Assembly: GCA_030668045.1 (NCBI GenBank)
Contig: DAOUUR010000007.1
Coordinates: 1 to 17,084 of the forward strand
Direction of reading: 5' to 3'
Length of the DNA stretch: 17,084 nucleotides
Source of the DNA: a bacterium
Lineage (GTDB): Bacteria; Zixibacteria; MSB-5A5; GN15; FEB-12
The notes under the pieces are model-generated. The model did not search any database, was not told the origin of the DNA, and worked only from the letters and a program-made list of their open reading frames with translations. Positions 7,334 through 15,300 of the stretch are shown here, piece after piece. Every line of letters begins with the position of its first letter. The first letter of the stretch is position 1. Made by a program: the position numbers and the translations under genes.

Positions 7334-7657
7334 ATGAATCAGAAAAAGAAAAAGCAACTGGAAGCGAGAGCCCGAATCATTAAGGCGCTGGCTCACCCGA
7401 CTCGATTATTCATTGTTGACGAACTCTCCGGTGGTGAACAATGCGTTTGTGAGCTTACGAAGATGATCGGCGATGATATCTCAACAGTGTCGAAACATCT
7501 CTCTGTTCTCAAGCAGGCCGGTATTGTCGAAGATGAAAAACGGGGGTTACAGGTGTGGTACAGTCTGCGTGTCCCCTGTATTCTCAATTTCTTCGGTTGT
7601 ATCGAGAGCGTGCTTGAAGCAAATGCCAAACAGGCGCGAGAAGCGGTTGGCCGGTGA
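7334..7657 (+). CDS. ArsR/SmtB-family transcriptional repressor with paired cysteines
   Basis: This 107-residue winged-helix regulator starts at the ATG at 7334 (MNQKKKK), preceded by AAAGG at 7319-7323. The upstream ATG at 7289 lies inside the promoter and is rejected. Family marks are IIKALAHPTRLFIVDELSGG (residues 15-34), the recognition region ISTVSKHLSVLKQAGIVEDEK (about 49-69) and the wing GLQVWYSL. Cys37 and Cys39 in EQCVCEL sit at the first recognition-domain helix, the place where classic ArsR proteins carry CVCDL to bind As(III)/Sb(III). Cys82 and Cys89 near the C terminus could add ligands. Metalloid sensing is therefore likely, though the exact inducer is open. The gene leads the operon of permease, thioredoxin, ArsF-like and ArsG-like proteins and probably represses all five. 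Confidence 0.93.
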   Translation: MNQKKKKQLEARARIIKALAHPTRLFIVDELSGGEQCVCELTKMIGDDISTVSKHLSVLKQAGIVEDEKRGLQVWYSLRVPCILNFFGCIESVLEANAKQAREAVGR

Positions 7658-7694
7658 GTAATCATAGAGGCAGCGGGACACTCGGGAGGCTGAG

Positions 7695-7730
7695 ATGCGG
7701 AAGCTCATCGTAAAGGAACTGATCGCTTGA
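7695..7730 (+). CDS. possible 11-residue leader peptide coupled to the permease
   Basis: A short frame, MRKLIVKELIA and stop, begins 5 bases after the strong ribosome binding site GGAGG (7685-7689). Its TGA at 7728-7730 overlaps the TTG start of the permease (TTGA). The stop-start overlap would suit translational coupling. No known family is recognisable and the frame is short enough to be chance, so it is offered as a candidate only. Confidence 0.3.
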   Translation: MRKLIVKELIA

Positions 7731-9025
7731 ATTGGAAATCGGAATGGAAACCTCTGGCGGCGATGGTCGCTGTCTTTACCGTGTTTTTCTATCTGCCGAT
7801 TGAGTCGGAACGTCTCCGGACAGCGGTGTTAGAGGCGCTGCATCTGACGAAGTGGTACGCGCAGGAGCATGTTCTGCTCTGTCTCATCCCGGCGTTTTTT
7901 ATTGCCGGAGCTATTGCCGTTTTTGTCAGCCAGGCATCGGTAGTGAAATATCTCGGGGGCAAGGCGAACAAAGTTTTGTCGTACGGGGTAGCTTCGGTCT
8001 CCGGTACAATTCTGGCTGTCTGCTCCTGCACCGTGTTGCCGCTCTTTGCCGGTATCTATCGTGCGGGCGCCGGTCTCGGACCGGCCACGGCCTTTCTTTA
8101 CTCCGGACCGGCGATAAATGTCCTGGCGATAGTGTTCACCTCGCGCGTTCTCGGCTTTGAACTCGGCGTAGCCCGTGCGGTGGGAGCAATCGGCTTCAGT
8201 ATCGTAATCGGCCTGGCTATGCATCTGATCTTTCGCCACGAGGAAGCTGACAAGGTTGTCACTCAAATGGCCACGCCGGAGACAGAGGACGGTCGTCCGC
8301 TGTGGCAGAACGGTCTGTACTTTGCTTCGATGATTGCCATTCTGGTATTTGCCAACTGGGCGAAGCCGGGGGAATCATCGGGAATATGGCATATTGTGTA
8401 TGCTCAGAAATGGCTTCTGACAAGTCTGGCTGCGGTCGGATTGGGGCTGATGCTTATCTTCTGGTTCCGGTTACCGTCGATTCCGATTATCGGCACAGCT
8501 GCCTGCACGCTGGCCCTGGCGTTGATCTTCCCTGATCAGCCGCTGCTATCTTTCTCCGCAGCGATTGTTGGTCTGTCGATCATTACCAGCCGACGAAACG
8601 ATGAAACTGGTGATTGGTTTGAGCAGTCGTGGGGATTTGCCAAACAGATTCTCCCGCTGTTGTTTGCAGGGGTACTTGTGGCCGGGTTGCTGCTGGGTCG
8701 TCCGGGTCACGAAGGTGTGATCCCATCGGAATGGATCTCTGGTAGCGTGGGGGGAAATTCACCCGCCGCAAATCTGTTTGCATCGGTCGTGGGGGCGTTC
8801 ATGTATTTTGCTACCCTGACAGAGATACCGATTCTTCAGGGACTTATCGAAAACGGGATGGGCAAAGGTCCGGCCCTGGCGTTGCTGCTGGCTGGACCGG
8901 CGTTGTCGTTGCCGAACATGCTGGTGATACGCAACGTTATGGGAACGAAAAAAACAGTTGTTTTTGTGGCATTGGTTGTTGTGATGGCTACGATAACGGG
9001 AATGATTTACGGTTCATTTTTTTAA
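7727..9025 (+). CDS. ArsP/DUF318-family permease
   Basis: This polytopic inner-membrane protein of 432 residues has about ten hydrophobic segments. The N-terminal half shows the ArsP_1 (DUF318) signature: IPAFFIAGAIAVF (about 54-66), YLGG, then AVCSCTVLPLFAGIYRAG with Cys99 and Cys101, and LYSGPAINVLAIV. The C-terminal half repeats the pattern in weaker form (LPLLFAGVLVAG, LTEIPILQGLIENGMGKGPALALLLAGPALSLPN). Characterised ArsP proteins export trivalent methylated or aromatic arsenicals, while other members have unknown cargo. The start is TTG at 7727: an in-frame stop at 7691-7693 limits the frame, no ATG lies between it and 7763, and AAAGGA (7712-7717) is well placed for TTG. Starting at ATG 7763 would lose 12 residues. 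It lies 69 nt after the ArsR gene and 12 nt before the thioredoxin gene. Confidence 0.88.
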   Translation: MNWKSEWKPLAAMVAVFTVFFYLPIESERLRTAVLEALHLTKWYAQEHVLLCLIPAFFIAGAIAVFVSQASVVKYLGGKANKVLSYGVASVSGTILAVCSCTVLPLFAGIYRAGAGLGPATAFLYSGPAINVLAIVFTSRVLGFELGVARAVGAIGFSIVIGLAMHLIFRHEEADKVVTQMATPETEDGRPLWQNGLYFASMIAILVFANWAKPGESSGIWHIVYAQKWLLTSLAAVGLGLMLIFWFRLPSIPIIGTAACTLALALIFPDQPLLSFSAAIVGLSIITSRRNDETGDWFEQSWGFAKQILPLLFAGVLVAGLLLGRPGHEGVIPSEWISGSVGGNSPAANLFASVVGAFMYFATLTEIPILQGLIENGMGKGPALALLLAGPALSLPNMLVIRNVMGTKKTVVFVALVVVMATITGMIYGSFF

Positions 9026-9037
9026 AGGGATATTGGA

Positions 9038-9271
9038 ATGAGAGATATCAAAGTGCTGGGGCCGGGGTGTCCTAAATGTGAGGAACTAGTGCAGCGAACA
9101 CGACAGGCTATCGATGAGCTCGGCATAGACTGTACCGTTGAGAAAGTTGCTGATATTATGGAGATAACATCTTACGGCGTGATGATGACGCCGGCGTTAG
9201 TTGTTGATGGTCAGGTAGTGATGTCCGGAAAGGTACCGTCGCTTGACGATCTAAAAGAGATGCTGCGATAA
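9038..9271 (+). CDS. small thioredoxin-like protein (CPKC, Thioredoxin_3 type)
   Basis: This 77-residue protein is a minimal thioredoxin fold without a signal peptide, so it should work in the cytoplasm. The active site is GPGCPKCEEL (Cys11, Cys14), after the first strand IKVLG. The cis-proline motif is MMTPALVVDGQVVMSGKVPS. It belongs to the short redox-active disulfide proteins often found beside ArsP-type permeases. It may pass electrons to the permease's CSC site or to the ArsG-like membrane protein; this is an inference from position. AAAGGGA at 9024-9030, overlapping the permease stop, is its ribosome binding site. The ArsF-like gene follows 25 nt later. Whether this gene corresponds to the arsE of published arsEFG clusters I cannot say. 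Confidence 0.88.
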   Translation: MRDIKVLGPGCPKCEELVQRTRQAIDELGIDCTVEKVADIMEITSYGVMMTPALVVDGQVVMSGKVPSLDDLKEMLR

Positions 9272-9296
9272 CTGTACCATTACCATTGAGGTGAAT

Positions 9297-9788
9297 ATGA
9301 GAACGATAACATTCTATCTGCTGGCACTAACTCTTCTGTTGACATTTGTTGCCTACACAGTGGCGGACGATTCCGAAAAGACACAGCCGCTCGACACTTC
9401 CGATGTGACGCAAAAGACGGAGGGGTCCGAATCGGTCACGAAATCGGATCAGGTTTTTGCCTACTACCTCCACGGGAATGCACGGTGTGTGACCTGCAAG
9501 AAACTGGAGGCATACTCTCTGGAGGCGTTGGAAACCGGGTTCGCCGATGAGCTGGCCGATAGTTCGGTGGTATGGCGTGCGATCAATTATGATGAGGACG
9601 AGAACAAGCACTACATCGATGACTACAAACTTTATACCAAGACGCTGATTCTGTCGCGCGAGATCGACGGCAAGCAGGTCAATTGGAAAAATGCCGACAA
9701 GATTTGGAACCTGGTGAGAGACAAAGAAAAGTTTGTCGAGTACGTGCAATCAGAAACGCGGGCGATGATTGATGCCGAGGTTGAATGA
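9297..9788 (+). CDS. arsF: periplasmic thioredoxin-like CVTC protein, ArsF family
   Basis: This 163-residue protein has an N-terminal hydrophobic segment (residues 3-20), a polar acidic linker to about residue 50, and then a thioredoxin-like domain. Its motif YYLHGNARCVTCKKLEAYS contains Cys64 and Cys67, followed by INYDEDENKHYIDDY, LYTKTLILS and KIWNLVRDKEKFVEYV. The pattern matches what NCBI calls the ArsF family, tied to the reduction of nitro-aromatic arsenicals together with ArsE and ArsG; that function is known for few members. Here it is probably an anchored or secreted periplasmic redox partner of the ArsG-like protein. GAGG at 9288-9291 is placed for the ATG at 9297, so that start is preferred to the GTG at 9291, which lies within the binding site. 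Its stop overlaps the next start (ATGA). Confidence 0.8.
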   Translation: MRTITFYLLALTLLLTFVAYTVADDSEKTQPLDTSDVTQKTEGSESVTKSDQVFAYYLHGNARCVTCKKLEAYSLEALETGFADELADSSVVWRAINYDEDENKHYIDDYKLYTKTLILSREIDGKQVNWKNADKIWNLVRDKEKFVEYVQSETRAMIDAEVE

Positions 9789-10480
9789 TTGATTCGATCT
9801 GGGTGGCTATCGGTTCGGCGGCATGGCTGGGAATACTGACTTCGATTTCCCCCTGCCCGTTGGCCACCAACATTGCGGCCATTACATACATTGGCAAGCG
9901 TGTTGACCGGCCGGGCTACGTTCTTGCCGCCGGGTTACTCTATACACTTGGTCGGACTGTGGCTTATGTCGTGATGGGAATGCTGATTGTTGCCAGCGTC
10001 CTGGCGATATCGGACCTGTCATTTTTCCTGCAACAAAACATGAATATGATTCTCGGCCCGGTTTTGTTGATTGTGGGGCTGTTTCTGATCGGTGCCTTTA
10101 AGTGGCGCATGTCCGGCCTGAGCTTTGGCGGAGGTTTTCAGGAACGGATAGAGAAATATGGGCTGGCCGGTGCCGGTTTGCTGGGGTTGTTGTTTGCAAT
10201 GTCGCTTTGTCCTGTGTCGGCAGCGTTGTTTTTCGGTAGTCTGGTACCGCTGGCGGTTGAGCAAAACTCATCAATTCTGATGCCGACCGTCTTTGGTATT
10301 GGCACTGCCCTGCCGGTGGTCCTGTTTGCCCTGCTAATCGCGATGGGCGCTAAGTTTGTAGGGACGATCTTCACCAAGTTGCAGACATTTGAACTCTGGG
10401 CGAGGCGTGTCACCGGTGCTGTCTTTGTAGGTGTCGGGATATACTACGTCCTGGTTTATATTATTGGTTGGCAGTTCTAG
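9785..10480 (+). CDS. arsG: CcdA/DsbD-like membrane protein, ArsG family
   Basis: This 231-residue protein has about six membrane segments and two cysteine sites set like those of CcdA and the DsbD transmembrane domain: ISPCPLATNIAAI (Cys24) in the first segment and MSLCPVSAALFFG (Cys142) at the start of the second half. The phrase SPCPLATNIAAITYIGKRV is characteristic of the ArsG family, described as exporting reduced aromatic arsenicals; by fold it could instead carry electrons across the membrane through its cysteine pair. The ATG overlaps the stop of the ArsF-like gene (ATGA), so the two are translationally coupled and likely partners. No terminator is evident downstream. Family assignment is fairly secure; transport versus electron transfer is unresolved. 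Confidence 0.82.
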   Translation: MIDSIWVAIGSAAWLGILTSISPCPLATNIAAITYIGKRVDRPGYVLAAGLLYTLGRTVAYVVMGMLIVASVLAISDLSFFLQQNMNMILGPVLLIVGLFLIGAFKWRMSGLSFGGGFQERIEKYGLAGAGLLGLLFAMSLCPVSAALFFGSLVPLAVEQNSSILMPTVFGIGTALPVVLFALLIAMGAKFVGTIFTKLQTFELWARRVTGAVFVGVGIYYVLVYIIGWQF

Positions 10481-10765
10481 TCTGGGCGATCTGCCAATTT
10501 TCTTCTTTATATCCCTATTTCCGAGATTGACAATCAAGGCTCAGCTGGCCGTGCTTGCAAGGTGAGTCGAATATTGTCATATCATCGTCATGTGCGGAAT
10601 AAATGTGGCGTATTATGAGTAAATATGGCTATAATATGTAATATGATCACGATACTGTCAATAATATCAAGATACGGCCATACTAATGATTTCATTGTAT
10701 TATCGGTCAATTTGTAACTTGACTACGATCATATTCATGATATATATACGCCACATGGAGGATAT
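10481..10765 (+). promoter_or_regulatory. AT-rich control region upstream of the Lrp/AsnC gene
   Basis: This 285-base gap follows the ArsG-like gene. The left part has no clear terminator, only a short dyad, GATTG-A-CAATC, at 10525-10535. From about 10570 onward it is strongly AT-rich and full of repeated and inverted motifs, listed separately. It also holds a tandem TAATATG pair at 10632-10645 and the dyad ATCAT-ATTC-ATGAT at 10728-10741, which lies between the proposed -35 and -10 boxes. The layout suggests a densely controlled promoter rather than coding DNA. Confidence 0.6.
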
Positions 10766-10776
10766 ATGGCTATGAT
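10601..10776. promoter_or_regulatory. array of TGGC-centred motifs, likely Lrp-type operators
   Basis: Five related elements surround the promoter: AAATGTGGCGTATTAT (10601-10616, plus), AAATATGGCTATAAT (10621-10635, plus), GATACGGCCATACTAAT (10671-10687, reverse orientation), TATATACGCCACATGG (10743-10758, reverse) and ATATATGGCTATGAT (10762-10776, plus, over the start codon). ATGTGGCGTAT at 10603-10613 recurs as a perfect 11-base inverted copy at 10746-10756, and ATATGGCTAT is a perfect direct repeat at 10623-10632 and 10764-10773. Lrp/AsnC proteins form octamers that wrap DNA across several sites, so autoregulation by this array is plausible. That the neighbouring regulator binds it is inferred. 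Confidence 0.55.
10719..10746 (+). promoter_or_regulatory. probable promoter of the Lrp/AsnC gene
   Basis: TTGACT at 10719-10724 is followed after 16 bases by TATATA at 10741-10746. The transcript would begin near 10753, leaving only a few bases before the ribosome binding site GGAGG at 10757-10761. A lone TATAAT at 10630-10635 further upstream has no acceptable -35, so it is less likely. Confidence 0.5.
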
Positions 10777-11227
10777 TGATGCTATTGATAGGACAATACT
10801 GGCGATTCTTCAGGAAAATGCCAGAACAACAAATACCGAAATCGGTCGCAGAATGGAACTGGCACCCTCGGGGATTTTGGAGCGTATCCGAAAACTTGAG
10901 AAGCGCGGTCTGATTACGGGATACCATGCTTCGCTCAACGCCGGTAAGCTTGGTTTCGGGATGACGGCTTTTTTGTTTGTGCAAACAGAGGATAGGGTCG
11001 GTGATACTACAACTGCTCGCCGTCTGGGGCAACTTGCCGAGGTTGAAGAAGTGCACCATATCAGCGGTGAAGACTGTTACCTGATCAAAGTGCGGTGTGC
11101 CGATCACGGCGATCTTGGCCGGATATTGAAAGAGCAGATTGGAGCAATCAGATCGGTCAAATCGAGCCGGACATGTATCGTTATGGAAACAATCAAAGAG
11201 GGCGGACCGCTGCCGATCAAACCATAG
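10766..11227 (+). CDS. Lrp/AsnC-family transcriptional regulator
   Basis: This 153-residue protein has the usual two-part Lrp structure. An N-terminal helix-turn-helix occupies residues about 4-60 (IDAIDRTILAILQENARTTN, then APSGILERIRKLEKRGLITGY). A linker (HASLNAGKLGFG) leads to a C-terminal RAM/SAM ligand and oligomerisation domain (FLFVQTEDR; VEEVHHISGEDCYLIKVR; ending RTCIVMETIKEG). Members bind amino acids or other small molecules and regulate nearby or global targets; the effector here is unknown. GGAGG at 10757-10761 could serve either the ATG at 10766 (4-base gap) or the ATG at 10772 (10-base gap); the difference is only two residues. A gap of 285 bases and its own promoter set it apart from the ars-like operon, so regulation of that operon should not be assumed. 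Confidence 0.92.
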   Translation: MAMIDAIDRTILAILQENARTTNTEIGRRMELAPSGILERIRKLEKRGLITGYHASLNAGKLGFGMTAFLFVQTEDRVGDTTTARRLGQLAEVEEVHHISGEDCYLIKVRCADHGDLGRILKEQIGAIRSVKSSRTCIVMETIKEGGPLPIKP

Positions 11228-11544
11228 GTGGTCGGTCATCGCATTCTTAGGTTGGATTGGGGGCGGCTCAGCCTCTATTTGTCCTGGATTATTACAATTG
11301 AGGGGCCGCGAAGTCTCGTCCTCCGCATCCTATCGCAGCACGCCGTGTATGCTGGGGAACGATTATCGCCTCCTTCCGTCGTACTGGAGTATGTAGAAAC
11401 TTGCGAATTTTCAGTTGAATAATTGAGATCGGATGTAGTAATTAGTAGAGTCGTCTTGGTTCGGGTTGCCTTTGCAAAATACTGGCCGACCCGGCGACCA
11501 CAATTGTTAAGACAATTTCTTTTCTCAGAATACGGAGGAGAACT
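11228..11544. other. intergenic region, 317 bases, with one dyad
   Basis: No gene or clear terminator is visible between the Lrp/AsnC gene and the YIP1-family gene. Near the right end AATTGT-TAAG-ACAATT (11502-11517) forms a perfect 6-base inverted repeat. It lies about 17 bases before the ribosome binding site GGAGGAG (11534-11540) and may be an operator or a leader hairpin. Possible -35 boxes such as TTGGTT at 11456-11461 lack a convincing -10, so no promoter is called. A 64-codon GTG frame directly after the Lrp stop is discounted. Confidence 0.4.
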
Positions 11545-12297
11545 ATGGAACCTAACAACGAAACAGAAGCCGCAGTGGGCACCCAGCCGGTTGCGCAGAA
11601 AAGTATCTGGAGTATCATGGCCGGCATTTTCTATGCGCCGACCGAGGCGTTCGCGGCTTTTAGTCAGAAGCCCGGCATACTGATGCCGCTGATCGTCCTG
11701 ATTCTGGTGTCCTTCATAATGGTCGGCCTGACAACCCCCTACCAGGCGAGGGCGCAGTATGACATGATGAAACAATCAACGGTCCTTCCACAAGAGGCGC
11801 TGGATCGCATGGGAGAGGATGCTGAAAATCCCAATTTCATTAAGGGTGGTGGCTTCGGTGCGATCTTCGTGCTATTTGCCAGCATGATTTCCGCCCTTGT
11901 CGTGTGGTTTGTCGGCTCGTTCTTCTTTGGCGGCACGGCCAAGTTCACGGCCGTATGGGGGGTTGGGCTACTAGCCACGTTGATTCCAATGGCTGGCGGT
12001 CTGTTACGAATGCCGATGGTAATTGCTAAAGACAGCATACTTGTATCGTATGGACTGGCTGCTTTTATGCCTGGAGGTGACTTCACGTCGATTCTGTTTT
12101 CTTTCTTGTACTATTTCGACGCCTTTGCCATCTGGAGCCTCATTGTGGCCGGGATTGGTTACGCTACGGTGTTTGGTTTTTCCAGGGGGAAGGGGATAGC
12201 GACATCGGCGATTGTATCGCTTCTTTTCATTGTGCTGCTGATTTCATTGTCAGTTGTCGGTATGAGTTTTGCCGGCGTGGAAATAAGTTTTATGTAA
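11545..12297 (+). CDS. YIP1-family membrane protein
   Basis: This 250-residue protein begins with a polar cytoplasmic tail (about 1-20). The sequence IWSIMAGIFYAPTEAFAAF follows, the usual entry to the bacterial Yip1 domain, where a P-x-E/A-F motif precedes the first membrane segment (LMPLIVLILVSFIMVGL, about 46-62). After a soluble loop with ALDRMGEDAENP come four more membrane segments (about 107-125, 135-155, 190-215 and 225-248). Bacterial YIP1 proteins are widespread but have no settled function; links to membrane organisation or stress are guesses. GGAGGAG at 11534-11540 supports the ATG at 11545. The gene stands alone, with a terminator directly after it, and is convergent with the GH13 gene. 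Confidence 0.8.
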   Translation: MEPNNETEAAVGTQPVAQKSIWSIMAGIFYAPTEAFAAFSQKPGILMPLIVLILVSFIMVGLTTPYQARAQYDMMKQSTVLPQEALDRMGEDAENPNFIKGGGFGAIFVLFASMISALVVWFVGSFFFGGTAKFTAVWGVGLLATLIPMAGGLLRMPMVIAKDSILVSYGLAAFMPGGDFTSILFSFLYYFDAFAIWSLIVAGIGYATVFGFSRGKGIATSAIVSLLFIVLLISLSVVGMSFAGVEISFM

Positions 12298-12324
12298 GAG
12301 AATTGCAGGACAAAGCTACAAACG

Positions 12325-12369
12325 ATGCTCCGGCGCTGTCTCACTGCGAGAGAAGCCGGAGCATTTTTT
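12325..12369 (+). terminator. rho-independent terminator of the YIP1-family gene, inside the convergent gene's 3' end
   Basis: A perfect 10-base stem, ATGCTCCGGC (12325-12334) and GCCGGAGCAT (12355-12364), encloses a 20-base loop with a smaller TCTC/GAGA stem, followed by six T (12364-12369). It terminates plus-strand transcription. The right arm and T-run lie within the last codons of the minus-strand GH13 gene, whose stop is at 12341-12343 inside the loop. On the minus strand the stem has no T-run. Confidence 0.85.
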
Positions 12370-15300
12370 CTACGCGGTAGCTTGCCTTTTCGGCGGCGAT
12401 GAGAATCGTTCCGGCTGATCGCCAGGCTGCACCAATCCGGCGGGCGGTCGTGCTGTCGTCGATTTCGGTAGTCTTCCGACTCTGGAGCCTGACCAGGTCT
12501 ATTGCGAGCAGAGAACTAACCAAACGCTCGAGACGTTCTTTACTGAGCCACAGTGTATCGTTGTGCTGATTGACCCGCAGGTAGTCTCTGACGTGACCAC
12601 TCTCAAGAATCTCTCGCAGCATTTTCGCGATTTCTGTCGGGGCTAACGTCAGTTCGATCTCTTTTTGCAGCAGGATTCGCACCAGATAAGTGTCTGCATG
12701 GGGATCTATCCCCAGGTCGGCCAGTTCGCCAAACTGAACATATAGTGTTCTTCCGAACAGCCAGTCGTCGAATCTCGCAAGGCAGCGTTCATGGTGTGGC
12801 GTTGTATCATCCGGCGCACAAACTTCTGCAATGGCATCAATAGCGACCCGCGCGAGCAGAACTGGAGTCAGGCTTGCCATCTCCTTGGCAAGTCGTCCCA
12901 CAATCTCCGCTCCGGTTTTGCCTGCCTTCGATGGTGAGGGATGTTCGGTGTCTTTCAACAGAGCTTTGATCGTAGCCAACGCGTCTTTCATCGTGCTATC
13001 CAGGTCAACATCAAGCCGCAAGTAATCCCGAACCGCATGGAGCATTTCCTTGAGAGCCTGCTTGAATTGGACGAGAGCTTTATCCTCTCCGGCTACCATT
13101 CCGCGGAGGAGATCACTCTTGATGAGGTTGCGAAACGGAGTCAGAATCGGCTCAAGCTGCATCTCACAGCGAGCGTATTCCAAGTTGGGCACGCCACCTC
13201 CGCCGAGACGATGCGTCAGTTGCGACCATGAGCCATCGGAGTCATCGACCTGCTGGAAATCAACAAAGGCATGGTACTGATACCCGTGGAGGACGGCAAA
13301 AAGACCTTCCTCGGTTAGTTGACGACCGGAGCGCACGTATTGGAGACCAGACTGATGATCGCGAAACCGGTAGAAGACACCATCGTTGGTATTTAGTGCC
13401 AGCGCCTCGCCAAGATTCCTGCTGACGTGGTTTGGCTTGTCGCCGGAGCCTGTGTTGATTGTCGTTGATGCTCGGACCCAGCCGCTGGTTGTGTTGTATG
13501 CGTTGTTGAAAAGAATGATAGCGCGTTCATCGCCAGCTCGGTTTGAGTAGGCGAAAACGTTCTCATCGACCCAACCTTCCGGTGTATTGAAATCGTAGAG
13601 AGCGAAATTCTCAGCTCCGCTGAAGAGGCTGCGGCGACGCATCAGCGGAAAAATCTCTCGTTGGTGGCGGGCGACCATTTCCTCGTCAGGTTTTTCATCC
13701 CAGTAAGCACGACGATATTCCATGCCGTATTTTTCGGTCAACCCCTCGATCTGTCCGTGACCAAACATCGGCAGCCCCGGCATTGTCACCATCAGGACCG
13801 CAACCCCGAAGTATTTGTCATCTTTGCCGAACTGTTCCACAGCCGTGGCTTCGTCGGGATTATTCATGAAATTGACAAATCGCTTGAGTATCTCGGGGCT
13901 GAATTCGAGCACATTTTTGATTGTCGTCCGGTAGTTGGCGTTGTCCTCAGTCTTGAGCATATTCATGAAGGCGCTGTTATAGACGCGATGCATCCCCAGC
14001 GTCCGAACGAAATATCCTTCCATTAACCAGAACGCTTCAGCCAGCAGGAGAGTATCGGGAACTTCGGCGGCCACGCGATCAACAACATCCCGCCAGAACT
14101 CTACCGGGAAAGCGGCATCAAACTCAGCTTTGGTCAGGCCATGCTCCGATCTGGAAGGCACCGCGCCACCGTCGCCCGGTTTGGGGAACCAGAGACGCTG
14201 GTAATGTTTCTTGGCCAGAGTCATGGCGGCATCGAATCGGATAATGGGAAATTTGCGGGCTACGTGAAGGATTGTTTGCAGGACCGCTTCACGAACTTCT
14301 GCCAGCATGAAATTGAGCTGCGCCGTATCGTTCCAGGGCATAGAGGTGCCATCATTGCCATGATAGATGTACCGAACGTCGCCGGTGTGCGTATCGTATC
14401 GCCTGAAAACGACAGCGGCGTCGCGATGTTCCCAATAGCCATCGTCGAGCTGTATCGTCACCCGCTTGTCAGGTGACAAATCAACTCCCGTATAATTGTA
14501 AGCCGGGTAGGGCGGGTAGCTCAGTTGCAGGAACCAGTCGGGATGTTCAATCACCCAGCGTGAGAAGACGCCCATATGATTTGGCACCATGTCGCTGGCC
14601 AATCGTATGCCACGTTGCCACGCTCGTGCGGCCAGTTTCTGATAGGCATCCTCCCCACCAAGGTCCGAAGCAATCGTGTAATCATAGAGAGAATAGGCCG
14701 ATGCGGCCGCTTCCGGGTTGCCCATGATCTGCTTGATTTGTTGCGACGCAGAGGACCGTTCCCACAGACCAATAAGCCAGAGACCGGAAAACCCCCAGTG
14801 GGCCAGCAGGTCGAGTTCTTCATCGGGGATGTCATCGAGGTGTTTGATATGGCGTTCGTATTTTTTCGACAACTGATCCAGCCACACATAGACGGACTTG
14901 GCAATTATTACAACATTGGACATCCAGTCAGCATCACGGCTGAATCGTTCCGGTTCCGGGTCTTCAAGTTCGGAAGCGTAGGCGCTTCGCATAAAGTCGA
15001 GAGCTTCGGTTGGGCCGGGGCCGAGACCGCGCAGACGTTGCTCTTCGGCAAGGAGGTCCGACGCCTTTAAGACTCGTTCCAATAATTCAGATGGGAGAAA
15101 AGCGGACCAGTGTTCTCGTATGAAATGAAGCTGACCATCGAGTGAATCGGGCGAAGCCCGCATCGGTGCGCGCAGACAATCAAACAATGTCATCCCGAGT
15201 TCGGCTACGGGAGGTTGGCGATCGAAAAACTCTTCCAAACCCTGCACCAATTTGAGGTACGGTGACTGCTTCTTCAGGTCTGAGTCGTCGAACAAACCCC

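Noticed and set aside
11228..11422. 64-codon GTG frame immediately after the Lrp/AsnC stop, in the same frame
   Set aside because: The Lrp protein is already full length, there is no binding site, and the product has no family features; read-through is not supported.
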